64,000 bases of DNA from Aeromonas rivipollensis (GTDB lineage Bacteria; Pseudomonadota; Gammaproteobacteria; Enterobacterales; Aeromonadaceae). Position numbers and translations under genes: made by a program. Of the stretch, positions 1-12,140 are shown one piece after another. Location of the stretch: contig NZ_JAAILA010000031.1 of the NCBI RefSeq assembly GCF_010974825.1, positions 62,001 to 126,000 of the forward strand, read 5' to 3'. Numbering within the stretch: position 1 is the first letter of the stretch; each line of letters starts with the position of its first letter. The notes below the pieces were generated by a model. It saw only the letters and a list, made by a program, of their open reading frames with translations, was not told the origin of the DNA and did no database searches.

Positions 1-7
1 GCGAGAT

Positions 8-37
8 AAAAAAACCGGCCACGAGGGCCGGTTTTGT
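8..37 (-). terminator. Rho-independent terminator of the nuo operon
   Basis: A 10-bp perfect stem (11-20 with 26-35) with a 5-nt loop is flanked by A and T tracts, so it can work in both directions. It lies just downstream of the nuoN stop codon and is the obvious end of the nuo transcript. Confidence 0.9.
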
Positions 38-56
38 TGTCTTGGCTGACGGGGTG

Positions 57-1520
57 CTAGCGCAGCACCACGTACTGGAAGCCCTGCACCAGGCTGATGA
101 CCGGCTGGGGGTAGATGCCCAGCGCCACCACCAGGATGGCGGAGAGCAGCACCACAAGCCCACCGGAGGAGAAGGCCCAGTCGGCCCTGGCATCGCGCAG
201 CTGCATGCCGGGTTCCCGCAGATAGAGGGTGACCATGACCCGCAGGTAGTAGTAGAGGCCCAGGGCACTGCCGAGCACTATGGCGCCGGAGAGCCACCAC
301 AGCTTGGCATCGACCGTCACCCCGATGAGGTAGAACTTGCCGATGAAGCCCAGCGTCATGGGGATGCCCGCCAGGGAGAGCATCATCACCGTCATGACGG
401 CTGTCAGGTAGGGGCGCTTCCAGAACAGGCCGCGATAGCTGTGCAGGGAGTCCGCATCCTTGCCGCGATAGGGGCTGGACATCATGCTGATGACGCCGAA
501 GGCCCCCAGGCTGGTGAAGAGGTACATCAGCAGGTAGACACCGGCCGCTTCCACCGGCATCTGGCCGAGGCGGCTCGCCACTATCACTGCCAGCAGGTAG
601 CCGAAGTGGGAGATGGAGGAGTAACCCATCATCCGCTTGATGTTGGTCTGGATCAGCGCCAAGAGGTTGCCGACCACGATGGAGATGACCGCCATGGCCG
701 CCAGCAGCCAGTGGATCATGGGATCCGAGGTGGCCGGCACCGCCAGGTAGAAGCGCAGCAGCACGCAGAACACGGCTATCTTGCTCACGGTGGCGAGGAA
801 GGTGGCCACAGGTGCCGGGGCGCCCTCATAGACATCCGGGGTCCAGAGGTGGAAGGGGGCGAGCGACAACTTGAAGGCAAAGCCCACCAGCATCAGGCCA
901 AAGCCCCCCATCAGCAGCGGGTGGTGAGCCGGGCTCTGGGCCAGGGTCAGACCGAGATCGCTGAAGCTCAGGCTGCCTGCCTGGGCATAGAGCAGCGCCA
1001 TGCCGAACAGCAGGAAGGCGGTGGCGGCAGCGGAGAGCACCATGTACTTGATGCTGGCCTCCAGGGAATGGCGCTCGCGATAGGCATAACCCACCAGACC
1101 GAACATGGGCAGGGTCAGCATCTCGATCCCGATAAACAGTGACGCGAGATGGCGGGAACCCGCCAGCACCAGGCCACCGGCGGTGGCGATCAAGAGCAGC
1201 AGGTAGAACTCTTCCCGGTTGTCCGGGTAGCCCTTGAGCCAGGAGCGACCGAAGGTACAGGTGGCCAGGGCGCCGATGAGCACCAGCCCCATGTAGAAGA
1301 CCGCATAGCTGTCCACTTGCAGCAGGGGAGTGACCCCCTGATCCCCCTGGGCCATGACGATGGGCAGGGAGAAGAGCGCCAGGTTGAGGCCTGTGATGGT
1401 CACCACGAAGGCGGTGTCATCGCAGCGCTTCCAGGCGATGGCGAGCATCAGGGCGACCATGGCCCCCGTGGTCAGCAACAGGGGCAGCAGGGCCAATAGT
1501 TGGGCGGCGGTAAACGTCAT
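57..1520 (-). CDS. nuoN: NADH-quinone oxidoreductase subunit N
   Basis: Antiporter-like membrane subunit of respiratory complex I, one of the three large proton-pumping subunits (with NuoL and NuoM). The 487-residue product is almost entirely hydrophobic helices, about 14, and carries the Proton_antipo_M core over roughly residues 120-420; E. coli NuoN has a similar length. It is the last gene of the 13-gene operon, starts with ATG, and ends just before a strong terminator. Assignment rests on length, hydrophobic pattern and position after nuoM. Confidence 0.97.
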   Translation of the reverse strand: MTFTAAQLLALLPLLLTTGAMVALMLAIAWKRCDDTAFVVTITGLNLALFSLPIVMAQGDQGVTPLLQVDSYAVFYMGLVLIGALATCTFGRSWLKGYPDNREEFYLLLLIATAGGLVLAGSRHLASLFIGIEMLTLPMFGLVGYAYRERHSLEASIKYMVLSAAATAFLLFGMALLYAQAGSLSFSDLGLTLAQSPAHHPLLMGGFGLMLVGFAFKLSLAPFHLWTPDVYEGAPAPVATFLATVSKIAVFCVLLRFYLAVPATSDPMIHWLLAAMAVISIVVGNLLALIQTNIKRMMGYSSISHFGYLLAVIVASRLGQMPVEAAGVYLLMYLFTSLGAFGVISMMSSPYRGKDADSLHSYRGLFWKRPYLTAVMTVMMLSLAGIPMTLGFIGKFYLIGVTVDAKLWWLSGAIVLGSALGLYYYLRVMVTLYLREPGMQLRDARADWAFSSGGLVVLLSAILVVALGIYPQPVISLVQGFQYVVLR

Positions 1521-1569
1521 GACAAGGCTCCCGGTGTGGACAAGGAAAGGGAGAGAGAAACAGAGGGCA

Positions 1570-3087
1570 TCATTGCAGTGCTCCTGTGGCTGGCAGCGCG
1601 TACCAGTGCAGCACGCTCAGCAGGCTGCTGCTGGCGGTGTCGAGCACGGGTTGCGGGTAGAGACCGAGCAGCACCAGCAGACCGGCTATGGTCAGCATCA
1701 TGGCCAGCTCCCGTCTGTCCAGGCCCTTGAGGACGCTCTCGTCCTTGGGGGCACCGAAACAGGCGCGCTGCAGCATGATGAGGGAGTAGACCGAGGCCAG
1801 CACCAGGCCGAAGGTGGCGATGATGGTGATGATGGGGGCCACCTGGAAGCTGCCGATGAGGATCAGGAACTCGCCGACAAAGTTGCCGGTGCCCGGCATG
1901 CCAAGGGAGGCCACCGAGAAGAACAGCATGACGCCGGGCAGGTAGCGCAGCCGACCCCAGAGGCCGCCCATCAGGCGCAGGTCCCGGGTGTGCAGGCGCT
2001 CGTAGAGCTGGCCGCACAGGATGAAGAGACCGGCGGCGGAGAGGCCGTGGGCTATCATCTGCACCACAGCCCCTTGCAGGGCCAGCTCGCTGCCGGAGTA
2101 GATGGCGATCATCACGAAGCCCATGTGGGAGATGCTGGTGTAGGCCACCAGACGCTTGATGTCGGTCTGGGCGAACGCCAGCAGGGCGCCGTAGACGATG
2201 CCGAAGAGGCCAAGGAGCATGGCGTAGGGGGCGAACTCGGCGGAGGCCTCCGGGAAGAGCGGCAGCGTGAAGCGCAGCAGGCCGTAGGCGGCGGTTTTGA
2301 GCAAGATCCCCGCCAAGTCCACAGAACCCGCGGTCGGCGCCTGGCTGTGGGCGTCCGGCAACCAGCCATGGAGCGGCACCAGGGGCATCTTGACCGCGAA
2401 GGCGATGAAGAAGCCCAGCATCAGCAGCCACTGCACGCCCTTGCTCATCGGGGTATTGAGCAGGTCGAGGTAGTTGAAGGTGAAGACGCCGGTGCTGGCG
2501 TGGTGGGTCAGCACCAGCCCGAGGATGGCCACCAGCATGATGAGGCCACTCGCCTGGGTGTAGATGAAGAACTTGGTGGCCGCGTTGATCCGGGATTTAC
2601 CGTCGGTGACCGAGTGGCCCCAGAGCGCGATCAGGAAGTACATGGGAACCAGCATCATCTCCCAGAAGAAGAAGAACAGGAACAGGTCCACCGCCATGAA
2701 GACGCCGAGCACACCCCCCAGGATCCACAGCAGGTTGAGGTGGAAGAAGCCGATGCGCTGCACGATTTCCTTCCAGGAACAGAGGATGGCAAGCACACCG
2801 ATGAAGCTGGTGAGCATCACCATCAGGAGGGACAAGCCGTCTACCGCCAGGTGCAATGAGATGCCGAAGCGGGGGATCCAGGGTTGCTGCCACTCGGCCG
2901 CCCAGACGGGGAGGCCGGGGTTCGCGAGGGAGAAGTCACCCCCCAGCCAGATGGCACCGGAGAGCACCAGGCAGGCGCTCATGGAGAGCAGGGCTACCCA
3001 GCGAACGAATTGTCCGCCGAGCCGCTCCATCTGCCAGCAGAGCAAGCCGCCGATAAAAGGAATTAACAAGATCCAGAGTAAGGTCAC
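1570..3087 (-). CDS. nuoM: NADH-quinone oxidoreductase subunit M
   Basis: Second antiporter-like proton-pumping subunit of complex I in the inner membrane. The 505-residue protein starts with GTG, begins with the hydrophobic stretch [14 protein letters not shown] that matches the family N-terminus, and carries the conserved helix-breaking and lysine-containing segments of the antiporter core (for example [10 protein letters not shown] near residue 265). It sits between nuoL and nuoN with a 49-bp gap to nuoN. Confidence 0.97.
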   Translation of the reverse strand: MTLLWILLIPFIGGLLCWQMERLGGQFVRWVALLSMSACLVLSGAIWLGGDFSLANPGLPVWAAEWQQPWIPRFGISLHLAVDGLSLLMVMLTSFIGVLAILCSWKEIVQRIGFFHLNLLWILGGVLGVFMAVDLFLFFFFWEMMLVPMYFLIALWGHSVTDGKSRINAATKFFIYTQASGLIMLVAILGLVLTHHASTGVFTFNYLDLLNTPMSKGVQWLLMLGFFIAFAVKMPLVPLHGWLPDAHSQAPTAGSVDLAGILLKTAAYGLLRFTLPLFPEASAEFAPYAMLLGLFGIVYGALLAFAQTDIKRLVAYTSISHMGFVMIAIYSGSELALQGAVVQMIAHGLSAAGLFILCGQLYERLHTRDLRLMGGLWGRLRYLPGVMLFFSVASLGMPGTGNFVGEFLILIGSFQVAPIITIIATFGLVLASVYSLIMLQRACFGAPKDESVLKGLDRRELAMMLTIAGLLVLLGLYPQPVLDTASSSLLSVLHWYALPATGALQ

Positions 3088-3155
3088 GATATCAGCTCTC
3101 GTCTAGGTTCTAGTCGGGCAGGCCCCGGGCCTGCCACACATATTGGGCTCATGGA

Positions 3156-5003
3156 TCAGCCGAGCAGCAGCAGGGCCAGGATCAGGGCGGCGCCCATCCC
3201 CATGGAGGCGGCGTACCAGCGCAGCTTGCCGGACACAGTCCAGGCCAGCAACTGGTGGCCCCCCTGGGCCAGCACGGCGGGCAGGTTCATCATCCGATCC
3301 AGCGGGTCCTTGCCGAGCAAGCGGGTCACCAGCAGGTAGGGCTTGACCCAGATCCAGTCATACAGCCAGTCAAAGCCCCAGGCATTGAACCAGAGGGTGC
3401 TGAGCGCGCGGCCGACGGCACTCTCGGCGATCCCCTTCGCCAGGCGACGTTCGCCGAGAAAGAGGAAGGCTGCGAGCGCAATGCCTGCCACGGCGATGAC
3501 GCCGGAGAGGATCTCGAGGCTGTGACGGCCCTCCTCGATATGATCCCCCGGGCCTGCCGGCAGCACTCCGGCGAGCGGCGGCACTATCAGGGCACCCACA
3601 CCGGTGGAGAGCACCAGCAGCACCAGCAGCGGCAGCTGGTGGGCCAGGCCGTGGCCTTTGTGCGCCTGCGTCTGTGCCTTGCCGTGGAAGGCGATGAAGA
3701 TGAGGCGGAAGGTGTAGAGGGAGGTCAGGAAGGCCCCACCCAGACCGGCCCACAGCAGGGCGCTCTGGCCACTGGCCTGCACCTGCCAGAGGATGGCGTC
3801 CTTGCTGTAGAAGCCGGCGGTGACCAGCGGCAGCGCGGCCAGGGCCGAGCCCCCCACCAGGAAGCAGGCATAGACCAGCGGCAGGCTCTTGCGCAGGCCC
3901 CCCATCTTGAAGATGTTCTGCTCGTGGTGGGTCGCGACTATGACGGCCCCGGCGGAGAGGAACAAGAGCGCCTTGAAGAAGGCGTGGGTCATCAGGTGGA
4001 AGATGGCCCCTTCCCAGGCACCGACCCCCAGGGCCAGGAACATGTAGCCTATCTGGCTCATGGTGGAGTAAGCCAGGATCCGCTTGATGTCGGTCTGCAC
4101 CAGGGCGGCAAAGCCTGCCAGCACTAGGGTAATGGCACCGACCAGGGCCACCAGATGGAGGATCTCCGGGGCCAGCAGGAAGAGGCCGTGGGTGCGGGCG
4201 ATGAGGTAGACACCAGCGGTCACCATGGTGGCCGCGTGGATCAGCGCCGAAACCGGGGTCGGACCCGCCATGGCGTCTGCCAGCCAGGTCTGCAGGGGCA
4301 GCTGGGCGGATTTGCCGACCGCGCCGCCGAGCAGCATCAGGCAGGCGAACGACAGGGCAGGGGAGCCCTCGGCAAACATAGCGGGGGCGCGCACCAGCAG
4401 CTCGTGGATGTTGAGGGTGCCGAGCTCGCGGTAGAGCACGAAGAGCCCGATGGCGAGGAAGACGTCACCGACCCGGGTCACCACGAAGGCCTTGAGGGCG
4501 GCCGCCCCGTTGGCGGGGTTGCGGTAGTAGAAGCCGATCAGCAGGTAGCTGCACAGCCCCACCCCTTCCCAACCCAGGTAGACGAACAGCAGATCATCGG
4601 CCAGCACCAGGAACAGCATGCTAGCGATGAAGAGGTTGGTGTAGGTGAAGAAGCGGGAATACCCCTCTTCCCCGCGCATGTACCAGGAGGCGAACAGGTG
4701 GATGAAGAAGCCCACCCCTGTCACCACCCCCAGCATGGTCAGCGACAGCCCATCCAGCGCCAGGCGGAAGGCGGGCTGGAATTCGCCCACCGACATCCAC
4801 TGCCACAGGGTCTGGGTATAGACGCCGCCCTCGGGGGTGTGATTGAGGAAGTCGAACCCGACCCAGATTGTGGTCAGGGCCGACAGGCCTATGCTGCCGA
4901 CACCGATGAGTGCCGCGCTGCGCTCGCCGAGACGGCCGATGGAGAAGGCCAGCAGCAGCCACCCCAGCAGGGGGAACAGGAAAGTCAAGTATAGGAGGCT
5001 CAT
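3156..5003 (-). CDS. nuoL: NADH-quinone oxidoreductase subunit L
   Basis: Distal proton-pumping subunit of complex I. At 615 residues it is the largest membrane subunit, as in E. coli, with the antiporter core ([18 protein letters not shown], about residues 225-242) followed by a C-terminal extension that in the family forms the lateral helix along the membrane arm. Its ATG overlaps the nuoK stop codon (ATGA), which indicates translational coupling. Confidence 0.97.
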   Translation of the reverse strand: MSLLYLTFLFPLLGWLLLAFSIGRLGERSAALIGVGSIGLSALTTIWVGFDFLNHTPEGGVYTQTLWQWMSVGEFQPAFRLALDGLSLTMLGVVTGVGFFIHLFASWYMRGEEGYSRFFTYTNLFIASMLFLVLADDLLFVYLGWEGVGLCSYLLIGFYYRNPANGAAALKAFVVTRVGDVFLAIGLFVLYRELGTLNIHELLVRAPAMFAEGSPALSFACLMLLGGAVGKSAQLPLQTWLADAMAGPTPVSALIHAATMVTAGVYLIARTHGLFLLAPEILHLVALVGAITLVLAGFAALVQTDIKRILAYSTMSQIGYMFLALGVGAWEGAIFHLMTHAFFKALLFLSAGAVIVATHHEQNIFKMGGLRKSLPLVYACFLVGGSALAALPLVTAGFYSKDAILWQVQASGQSALLWAGLGGAFLTSLYTFRLIFIAFHGKAQTQAHKGHGLAHQLPLLVLLVLSTGVGALIVPPLAGVLPAGPGDHIEEGRHSLEILSGVIAVAGIALAAFLFLGERRLAKGIAESAVGRALSTLWFNAWGFDWLYDWIWVKPYLLVTRLLGKDPLDRMMNLPAVLAQGGHQLLAWTVSGKLRWYAASMGMGAALILALLLLG

Positions 5004-5308
5004 CCGCGCATCTCGCTCACAGTGTCCACGTTCAGGGTGTGGTAACGACGATAGAGCAGCAGTAACAGGGCGAGGCCTATACTGGCCTCCGCTGCCGCCA
5101 GAGAAATCACCAGTATGTACATGATCTGGCCGTCGGCCTGGGCCCAGCGGCTACCCGCCACCACGAACGCCAGCGCGGACGCATTCATCATGATTTCGAT
5201 ACTCATGAGGATAAACAGCAGGTTGCGGCGGATCAGCAGACCGCACAAACCGATGCAGAACAGGATTGCCGCGAGCAGCAAGCCGTGCTCCATGGGGATA
5301 CCACTCAT
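5000..5308 (-). CDS. nuoK: NADH-quinone oxidoreductase subunit K
   Basis: Small membrane subunit of complex I (102 residues, three helices), homologous to MrpC. The conserved glutamate-bearing helix [14 protein letters not shown] is present. Both ends overlap their neighbours by 4 bp (ATGA junctions with nuoJ and nuoL), so nuoJ, nuoK and nuoL are translated as a coupled block. Confidence 0.97.
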   Translation of the reverse strand: MSGIPMEHGLLLAAILFCIGLCGLLIRRNLLFILMSIEIMMNASALAFVVAGSRWAQADGQIMYILVISLAAAEASIGLALLLLLYRRYHTLNVDTVSEMRG

Positions 5309-5856
5309 TGCTGACCTCCTTCCTGGGATGGGCGAGCTGTGGGTTTGGGGACGGAAAGCACTTCCCCGCTCTTGTCTTCACGGCCAAGGTGATAGGCGGT
5401 GACCAGACCCGCCAGCAGCAGTATGGAGGCGAGCTCCACCGCCAGCACATAGGGGCCGAACAGGGCGATGCCGACCTCTTTCGCACTGACGTCGGTCTGC
5501 CCGAGTTCACCGCCGGTGACCCCGAGAATGCCGTAGGCCAGGAAGCCGAGCAGGATGAGGGAGAGCAGGGCAGGCCCACCCCAGGTCATGGGGGTGAGCC
5601 AGTTGCGCTCCTGATCCTGGGATGAACCCAGGTTCAGCATCATCACCACGAACACGAACAGCACCATGATGGCGCCGGCGTAGACGATCACCTGCAGGGC
5701 GCCAGCAAAGGAGGCTCCCAGGCAGAAGAAGATCATGGCCACGGCGATGAGCGAGATGATGAGATTGAGCAGCGCATGCATGGGGTTGCTGGTGCTGATG
5801 ACCCGCAGCGTGCTGTAAACGGCGACCAGGGCCGCGGCATAAAATGCCAGTTCCAT
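5305..5856 (-). CDS. nuoJ: NADH-quinone oxidoreductase subunit J
   Basis: Membrane subunit of complex I, 183 residues with five predicted helices; the third holds the [16 protein letters not shown] segment that in the family contains the pi-bulge helix linking quinone reduction to pumping. The hydrophilic C-terminal tail of about 20 residues is typical. Tightly packed between nuoI (9-bp gap) and nuoK (overlap). Confidence 0.96.
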   Translation of the reverse strand: MELAFYAAALVAVYSTLRVISTSNPMHALLNLIISLIAVAMIFFCLGASFAGALQVIVYAGAIMVLFVFVVMMLNLGSSQDQERNWLTPMTWGGPALLSLILLGFLAYGILGVTGGELGQTDVSAKEVGIALFGPYVLAVELASILLLAGLVTAYHLGREDKSGEVLSVPKPTARPSQEGGQQ

Positions 5857-5865
5857 GATTGACTC

Positions 5866-6408
5866 CTAGGGCAGCAGGCTCTTGACATCGATGGGTTTGG
5901 CTTCGTTCTCGGCATCCCCTTTGGGCTTGCCGTCGATGGCCATCCCGCTCATGCGGTAGAAGTTGTAGTCCGGGTATTTGCCGGGGCCGCTGATCAGCAG
6001 ATCTTCCTTCTCGTACACCAGATCCTGGCGGCGATACTCGCCCATCTCGAAATCCGGCGTCAGCTGGATGGCGGTGGTGGGGCAGGCCTCTTCACACAGA
6101 CCGCAGAAGATGCAGCGGGAGAAGTTGATGCGGAAGAACTCCGGGTACCAGCGACCGTCGTCCCGCTCCGCTTTTTGCAGCGAGATACAGCCGACCGGGC
6201 AGGCCACGGCGCACAGGTTGCACGCCACGCAGCGCTCGTCACCGTCCGGATCCCGGGTCAACACGATACGACCACGGAAACGGGGCGCGGCATAGACCTG
6301 CTGCTCCGGGTAGCTCAGAGTCTCGCGGGGGCGCCAGGCATGGGAGAAGACCATCCCCAGACTGCGCAGTTGGGTGCCAACACCCTTGATAATGCTCGTA
6401 ATTTTCAT
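5866..6408 (-). CDS. nuoI: NADH-quinone oxidoreductase subunit I (two 4Fe-4S clusters)
   Basis: Peripheral-arm subunit that passes electrons through clusters N6a and N6b towards N2. Two complete CxxCxxCxxxCP ferredoxin motifs are visible: [12 protein letters not shown] and [12 protein letters not shown]. The 180-residue length matches E. coli NuoI. It lies directly after nuoH in the operon with a 7-bp gap. Confidence 0.98.
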   Translation of the reverse strand: MKITSIIKGVGTQLRSLGMVFSHAWRPRETLSYPEQQVYAAPRFRGRIVLTRDPDGDERCVACNLCAVACPVGCISLQKAERDDGRWYPEFFRINFSRCIFCGLCEEACPTTAIQLTPDFEMGEYRRQDLVYEKEDLLISGPGKYPDYNFYRMSGMAIDGKPKGDAENEAKPIDVKSLLP

Positions 6409-6415
6409 TGGTGCC

Positions 6416-7384
6416 TCACTGCACGTTCATAAGCACGACGGCGCCGGTTACCAGCATGTTGAGCAAGGTAAGCGGTAAGCAGACTTTCCAGCCAAAGGAC
6501 ATCACCTGGTCAAAGCGCGGGCGGGGCAGGGAGGCCCGCAGCAGGATGAAGAACACCATGAAACAGGCGGTCTTCAGGGCAAACCAGATGAAGGGCGGCA
6601 ACCAGGGGCCGTGCCAGCCACCGAAGAAGAGGGTCACGATGAGGGAGGAGATCAGCACTATGCCGATGTACTCGCCCACGAAGAACAGACCCCACTTCAT
6701 ACCCGCGTACTCGATGTGATAGCCGTCGGCGAGCTCCTGCTCGGCCTCCGGCTGGTCAAACGGGTGACGGTGGGTGACGGCAACCCCGGCAAACAGGAAG
6801 GTGATGAAGCCCAGGAACTGGGGGATCACGTTCCACAATCCTGCTTGCGCTTCGACTATATCCCGCAGGTTGAAGCTGCCGGTCTGGATGACGATGCCCA
6901 TCAAGGAGAGGCCGAGGAACACCTCGTAGGAGAGGGTCTGGGCCGAGGCGCGCAGGCTGCCGAGCAGGGAGTACTTGTTGTTGCTCGACCAGCCGGCAAA
7001 GAGCACGGCGTAGACCGCCAGCCCCGCTATGGCCAGGATGTAGAGCAGTCCCACGTTGAGATCCGCCACGCCCCAGGTGGGGGTGATGGGCACCACCGCA
7101 AACGCCAGGATGAAGGCGGTAAAGGCGATGATGGGGGCCAGCACGAAGATCCGGCGATCCGCGAAGGGCGGGATCCAGTCCTCCTTGAAGAACATCTTGA
7201 CCATGTCGGCCGCCAGTTGCAGCAGGCCGAAGGGGCCCACCCGGTTGGGGCCGTACCTGTCTTGCCAGAGCGCCAGCAGACGGCGCTCGATGAAGCTCAT
7301 GAAGGCGCCAGCCCCCACAATCCCCACCAGCACGATCAAGGCTTTGCCTACCTCCAGCAACAGATCGATCAGCTCATTGCTCAT
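6416..7384 (-). CDS. nuoH: NADH-quinone oxidoreductase subunit H
   Basis: Membrane subunit that forms the quinone-binding chamber with NuoB and NuoD. The 322-residue protein has about eight helices and the conserved charged motifs [16 protein letters not shown] near residue 42 and [17 protein letters not shown] near residue 208. Its start overlaps the nuoG stop by 4 bp. Confidence 0.97.
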   Translation of the reverse strand: MSNELIDLLLEVGKALIVLVGIVGAGAFMSFIERRLLALWQDRYGPNRVGPFGLLQLAADMVKMFFKEDWIPPFADRRIFVLAPIIAFTAFILAFAVVPITPTWGVADLNVGLLYILAIAGLAVYAVLFAGWSSNNKYSLLGSLRASAQTLSYEVFLGLSLMGIVIQTGSFNLRDIVEAQAGLWNVIPQFLGFITFLFAGVAVTHRHPFDQPEAEQELADGYHIEYAGMKWGLFFVGEYIGIVLISSLIVTLFFGGWHGPWLPPFIWFALKTACFMVFFILLRASLPRPRFDQVMSFGWKVCLPLTLLNMLVTGAVVLMNVQ

Positions 7385-10110
7385 GCGATGGCCTCCTGCA
7401 AGTCAGTCACATAGGCCTGGTGCAGCGCGGTCGGCAGACCATGGGCGCCCAGGGGCAGGCCGAGCAGACCCGGTGCCAGCCGTTCGCTGATCCGAAGTCG
7501 CAGCCGCCAGTGGTGACCACCCCAGGAGAAGGCCACCTGGTTGCCGGCATGAAGGGCCAAACGGGCGGCATCGGCCGGGTTCAGCACCAGCTCTGGGTCT
7601 CCCATGCGGGCCTGGATGACGGGGCTGCGCGCGGAGAGCTCGTCGCCACCGAACAGCTGGTCATAGCTCACCACTTGCAGCGCTGCCTGGGCGGTGAAGG
7701 GGGCGGGAATGGTGTCGAACCAGCCGAGGGACTCGCTGCCCGGCTCCAGCAGGCGACGACCGGGATCGCCGGCCCGCAGGCTGCCACCCACCTCGTCCTG
7801 GAACTTGTTCCAGGCGGAGGGGGAGTTCCAGCCCGGTGCCCAGGCGAACGGCACCTGTTGCAGGGGTTGGCGGGCACCGGCGTAGCCTTCCATGGAGAAG
7901 TTGAAGGGGGAGTCTGGGTCTTGCGCCACCCGGGGCTCGCTCACGTTCTGATCCGCCAGCATGGAGGTGCGGCCGCTGTAGCGGTGTGGCTCGCGCGCGA
8001 GCTTCATGCCGCGGATACGCAGTCCGGCATTGGGGGCGGCTTCGCCCATGGTGGCCAGCAGCGGGGCAGAGGCGGCGCAGGCCGCACTCACCTCGTCGAA
8101 GCTGCTCCAGCGCGGGGACTTGCCGTCCAGCGTGCCTTGCAGCGCGGCCAGCCAGCGCCAGCCTTCGCGCACCTGGATGTCGGCGTCGTAGAAGGCGGGG
8201 GCATAGACCTGGAAGAAGCGCTGGGCACGGCCTTCCATGTTCACCACAGTGCCATCGGCCTCCGCAAAGCTGGCGGCAGGCAGCACCAGGTGGGCCTGCT
8301 GGGCGGTGCGGGTGTCCTGATGATCCACCACCAGCAGATGCTGCAGGCGCTTGATGGCGGCATCGACCCGGTTGCGGGGAGCACGGCGATAGAGATCGTT
8401 CTCCAGGGTGATCAGCGCAAGGGACTCGCTCCCTTCGATGCGCTCGAGGGCGGCTTCCAGGGGAGCGGCGTTGCCGGCCAGCATGGCCAGCCCCAGGCTG
8501 TTGGCCTCCTGGGCCACCAGTGCCAGTTCGACGGTCTGACCACGACCCTTGAGGGCGTGGGCTATGTTGCTGGCCGCCTCGATCAGCGCCTGGCTGCGGG
8601 CACCGGAGCCTGCGATGATGAGCGGCTTCTTGGCGTTGCCAAGCAGCTCGGCCCAGCGGGTCGCTTGAGCCAGCTGATCGGCGCCCAGATCCTGCGGGGC
8701 AGGGGCGGAACCGTCGAGCAGGTGGGCGATGGCAAAGCCGAGGCGGGCCTGATCGGCGTGAGGGGCATGCAGGGTATCGGCGGCCACGTCGTCGAGACGG
8801 GTCTGATCCAGGCTGGTGATGAGCAGCGGATAACGCTCATTCTGAGCGAGCGTCTGCACCGCGGCGACCTGCCACAGGTCCACCTTCAGCTTGCGGGCGA
8901 TCTCGCGGCCCTTGCCCTTGACTGCCTGACGCAGTGCCAGGCTGATCCGGGCGGCCGTCTGGGTGACATCTTCACCCAGCACCAGCACGGCGTCGGCCTC
9001 TTCCATGTCACGCAGGCTGGGGGTTCGTACCCCGCCCTGGTGCAGGACATGCAGCATCTTCTGCAGGCAGGCCCATTCGCTCTGCTCGACCCCTGCGTAG
9101 AAGTTGGCGGCGCCCACCAGCTCGCGCAGGGCGAAGTTGCTCTCGAGTGACGCTCGTGGCGAGCCGATGCCGATGATGCCGCTTGCGGTGCGCAGGGCAT
9201 CGGCGGCGCGGTTGAGGGCGCCATCGACCGTGATGGCCAGCTTGTCATTGCCATCCTGAAGCAGGGGCTGGCGCGGGCGGTCGGCCTGGTTGACATAGCC
9301 GTAACCGAAGCGGCCACGATCACAGAGGAAGTAGTGGTTCAGGGCGCCGTGGAAGCGGTTCTCGATGCGGCGCAGCTCGCCGTAGCGCTCCCCCGGGCTG
9401 ATGTTGCAGCCGACCGAGCACTGCTGGCAGATGCTGGGGGCAAACTGCATGTCCCACTTGCGGTTGTAGCGCTCGGAATGGGTCTTGTCGGTGAAGACGC
9501 CGGTGGGGCAGACCTCCACCAGGTTGCCGGAGAACTCGCTCTCCAGGGTGCCATCCTCGACCCGGCCGAAGTAGACGTTGTCGTGGGCGCCGTAGACACC
9601 CAGATCCTCGCCGCCGGCGTAATCCTTGTAGTAACGCACGCAGCGATAGCAGGCGATGCAGCGGTTCATCTCGTGGTTGATGAAGGGGCCGAGATCCTGA
9701 TTCTGGTGGGTGCGCTTGGTGAAGCGGTAGCGACGGCTGTTGTGGCCCGTCATCACCGTCATGTCTTGCAGGTGGCAGGCGCCACCCTCTTCACACACAG
9801 GGCAGTCGTGGGGGTGGTTGGTCATCTGCCACTCCACCACAGTCTTGCGAAACTCCTTCGCCTCTTCGTCCTCGATGGAGATATAGGTGCCATCTGTGGA
9901 GGGGGTCATGCAGGACATGACCAGGCGGCCGCGCTTGTCGTCGGCATTCTGATACTGTTTGACCGCACACTGGCGGCAGGCGCCGACGCTACCGAGCGCC
10001 GGGTGCCAGCAAAAATAGGGGACGTCCAGACCCAGGGACAGACAGGCTTGCAGCAGGTTATCTGCCCCGTCTACCTCGAACTCTTTACCGTCTACATGAA
10101 TGGTTGCCAT
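7381..10110 (-). CDS. nuoG: NADH-quinone oxidoreductase subunit G
   Basis: Largest peripheral subunit of complex I (909 residues; 908 in E. coli). The N-terminal 2Fe-2S domain (cysteines in [20 protein letters not shown]) is followed by the His-Cys3 segment [15 protein letters not shown], the 4Fe-4S motif CIACYRC, and CQQCSVGC, the extra N7 site found in gammaproteobacterial NuoG. The rest is a molybdopterin-oxidoreductase-like fold without evident catalytic function. The 58-bp gap to nuoF upstream is the largest in this part of the operon. Confidence 0.98.
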   Translation of the reverse strand: MATIHVDGKEFEVDGADNLLQACLSLGLDVPYFCWHPALGSVGACRQCAVKQYQNADDKRGRLVMSCMTPSTDGTYISIEDEEAKEFRKTVVEWQMTNHPHDCPVCEEGGACHLQDMTVMTGHNSRRYRFTKRTHQNQDLGPFINHEMNRCIACYRCVRYYKDYAGGEDLGVYGAHDNVYFGRVEDGTLESEFSGNLVEVCPTGVFTDKTHSERYNRKWDMQFAPSICQQCSVGCNISPGERYGELRRIENRFHGALNHYFLCDRGRFGYGYVNQADRPRQPLLQDGNDKLAITVDGALNRAADALRTASGIIGIGSPRASLESNFALRELVGAANFYAGVEQSEWACLQKMLHVLHQGGVRTPSLRDMEEADAVLVLGEDVTQTAARISLALRQAVKGKGREIARKLKVDLWQVAAVQTLAQNERYPLLITSLDQTRLDDVAADTLHAPHADQARLGFAIAHLLDGSAPAPQDLGADQLAQATRWAELLGNAKKPLIIAGSGARSQALIEAASNIAHALKGRGQTVELALVAQEANSLGLAMLAGNAAPLEAALERIEGSESLALITLENDLYRRAPRNRVDAAIKRLQHLLVVDHQDTRTAQQAHLVLPAASFAEADGTVVNMEGRAQRFFQVYAPAFYDADIQVREGWRWLAALQGTLDGKSPRWSSFDEVSAACAASAPLLATMGEAAPNAGLRIRGMKLAREPHRYSGRTSMLADQNVSEPRVAQDPDSPFNFSMEGYAGARQPLQQVPFAWAPGWNSPSAWNKFQDEVGGSLRAGDPGRRLLEPGSESLGWFDTIPAPFTAQAALQVVSYDQLFGGDELSARSPVIQARMGDPELVLNPADAARLALHAGNQVAFSWGGHHWRLRLRISERLAPGLLGLPLGAHGLPTALHQAYVTDLQEAIA

Positions 10111-10168
10111 ACAACTTCCCTGAAACCTGTTTTGTGAAATCGGCTATTGCCCGATGCGTTCTGGCGTA

Positions 10169-11536
10169 TTACCAGCGCTCGCCCAGCAGATTGGGCTGGA
10201 TACCCTTGAACAGCTTGTGATTGTCATGGGGGGCCTTGACCCCGGCCTCGAACTCGGACCGGAAGTACTTCATGGCACTGCCAAGGGGCTCGACGGCGCC
10301 GGGGGCATGGGCGCAGAAGGTCTTGCCCGGCCCCAGGAAGCTGACCAGCTGCTCCAGGGTGGCGAGATCCTCGGGCTGGCCTTCGCCTCGCTCCAGGGCC
10401 CGCAGGATCTTGACGCTCCAGGGCAGGCCGTCGCGGCAGGGGGTGCACCAGCCGCAGGATTCGCGGGCGAAGAACTCTTCCATGTTGCGCAAGAGTCCGA
10501 CCATGTTGATGCTGTCATCCACCGCCATGGCGAGGCCGGTGCCCATGCGGGTGCCGACCTTGCCGATGCCACCGGCATACATCTGGGCATCCAGGTGCTC
10601 GGGCAACAGGAAGCCGGTGCCGGCACCGCCCGGTTGCCAGGCCTTCAGGCGATAGCCGCTCTTCATGCCACCGGCGTAGTTCTCAAACAGCTCGCGGGCT
10701 GTGATGCCAAAGGGCAGCTCCCACAGGCCCGGGTTGTTGACCTTGCCGGAGAAGCCCATCAGCTTGGTGCCGTGATCTTCCGAGCCTGGCAGCGCCAGCC
10801 CCTGGTACCACTCGACGCCGTTGCCTATGATGGCGGGCACGTTGCACAGGGTTTCGACGTTGTTGACGCAGGTCGGCTTGCCCCAGACGCCGGAGACGGC
10901 GGGGAAGGGGGGCTTGGCGCGCGGGTTGGCGCGGCGCCCTTCCAGGGAGTTGATAAGCGCGGTCTCTTCGCCGCAGATGTAACGCCCTGCGCCGGTGTGG
11001 ACGAACAGCTCGAAGTCAAAGCCCGAGCCCAGGATGTTCTTGCCGAGCAGGCCGGCGGCCTTGGCCTCTTCCACCGCACGGCGCAGGTGGATGGCGGCAT
11101 CCACGTACTCGCCGCGCAGGAAGATGTAGCCACGGTAGGCCTTGAGGGCCCGGGCACTGATGATCATCCCCTCGATCAGCAGGTGGGGCAACTGCTCCAT
11201 CAGCAGCCGGTCTTTGTAGGTGTTCGGCTCCATCTCGTCGGCGTTGCAGAGCAGGTAACGGATGTTCATGCTCTCGTCTTTGGGCATCAGGCCCCACTTC
11301 ACCCCGGTGGAGAAGCCGGCGCCGCCGCGCCCCTTGAGGCCGGCGTCCTTGACGGTGCCGACTATCTCGTCAGGGCTCATCTGACTCAGTGCCTTGCGGG
11401 CCGCTTCGTAGCCCTGCTTGCTCTGGTATTCGTCCAGCCAGACCGGCTGGCCGTCATCCCGCAACCGCCAGGTGAGCGGATGGGTCTCGGCCGCACGGGC
11501 GATGCGGTTGGCGGTGCCAAAGGATGCCAAACTCAT
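10169..11536 (-). CDS. nuoF: NADH-quinone oxidoreductase subunit F (NADH/FMN site)
   Basis: Entry point of electrons into complex I: binds NADH, FMN and cluster N3. The nucleotide-binding glycine-rich motif [13 protein letters not shown] (about residue 69) and the cluster motif [12 protein letters not shown] (about residue 355), with a further cysteine downstream in KTFCAHAPG, are intact. At 455 residues it is slightly longer than E. coli NuoF. ATGA overlap with nuoE. Confidence 0.98.
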   Translation of the reverse strand: MSLASFGTANRIARAAETHPLTWRLRDDGQPVWLDEYQSKQGYEAARKALSQMSPDEIVGTVKDAGLKGRGGAGFSTGVKWGLMPKDESMNIRYLLCNADEMEPNTYKDRLLMEQLPHLLIEGMIISARALKAYRGYIFLRGEYVDAAIHLRRAVEEAKAAGLLGKNILGSGFDFELFVHTGAGRYICGEETALINSLEGRRANPRAKPPFPAVSGVWGKPTCVNNVETLCNVPAIIGNGVEWYQGLALPGSEDHGTKLMGFSGKVNNPGLWELPFGITARELFENYAGGMKSGYRLKAWQPGGAGTGFLLPEHLDAQMYAGGIGKVGTRMGTGLAMAVDDSINMVGLLRNMEEFFARESCGWCTPCRDGLPWSVKILRALERGEGQPEDLATLEQLVSFLGPGKTFCAHAPGAVEPLGSAMKYFRSEFEAGVKAPHDNHKLFKGIQPNLLGERW

Positions 11537-12075
11537 GGATAAGCCTCCAGGGTCTTGAGCAGGCTGACGGCATCGAGCCCACCGTAGGTATCGTCGTCTA
11601 TCATCAGCGCCGGCCCCTTGTCGCAGTTGCCGAGGCAGCAGACCGGCAGCAGGGTGAAGCGGCCGTCAGGGGAGGTCTGGCCGGGGGCCAGATCCATGAC
11701 CTCTTTCAGGCCGGCCAGCAGTTGCTCATGGCCGTTGATGTAACAGACCATGCTGTCACAGACACGGATGATGTGGCGGCCTACCGGCTGGCGGAAGATC
11801 TGGCTGTAGAAGGTGGCGACCCCTTCCACGTCGCTGGCAGGGATGCCGAGCACGGCGGCGATGGCATGGATGGCACCGTCCGGTACCCAGCCGCGGGCCT
11901 GCTGCACTATCTTGAGCGCTTCTATGCTGGCGGCGCGGGGATCTTCGTAGTGGTGCGTCTCATGCGCTATGGCATCGCGCTCGGCCTGGCTCAGGACGAA
12001 GCCGTCCCCCTTGCTCTGGCATGCGCTCTGTCCCGCGTTGGACGATGTATTCTTGCACTGACATTGCTGGCTCAT
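11533..12075 (-). CDS. nuoE: NADH-quinone oxidoreductase subunit E (2Fe-2S, N1a)
   Basis: Thioredoxin-fold subunit that holds cluster N1a beside NuoF. The ATG at 12075 is the only sensible start after the nuoCD stop; a longer open frame runs upstream only as an overlap with nuoCD. The ligand cysteines are in CDSMVC and CCLGNC. The core from the [10 protein letters not shown] segment onward follows E. coli NuoE closely, but the first 25 residues differ and carry three extra cysteines (positions 5, 7 and 19). Confidence 0.96.
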   Translation of the reverse strand: MSQQCQCKNTSSNAGQSACQSKGDGFVLSQAERDAIAHETHHYEDPRAASIEALKIVQQARGWVPDGAIHAIAAVLGIPASDVEGVATFYSQIFRQPVGRHIIRVCDSMVCYINGHEQLLAGLKEVMDLAPGQTSPDGRFTLLPVCCLGNCDKGPALMIDDDTYGGLDAVSLLKTLEAYP

Positions 12076-12107
12076 GAACTTAACCTTTTGTCGTTTATTC
12101 TTCTTGT

Positions 12108-12137
12108 CCCGTTGCGCCCTCCTGTGGGCGCGGCGGG
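12108..12137 (-). promoter_or_regulatory. Intercistronic hairpin between nuoCD and nuoE
   Basis: A GC-rich imperfect stem (12108-12119 with 12126-12137: 6 bp plus 4 bp around a 2-by-2 internal loop, 6-nt apical loop) fills most of the 65-bp gap between nuoCD and nuoE. There is no U tract, so it is not a classic terminator. It may be a processing or stability element that tunes the ratio of the two parts of the message. Confidence 0.55.
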
Positions 12138-12140
12138 AAC

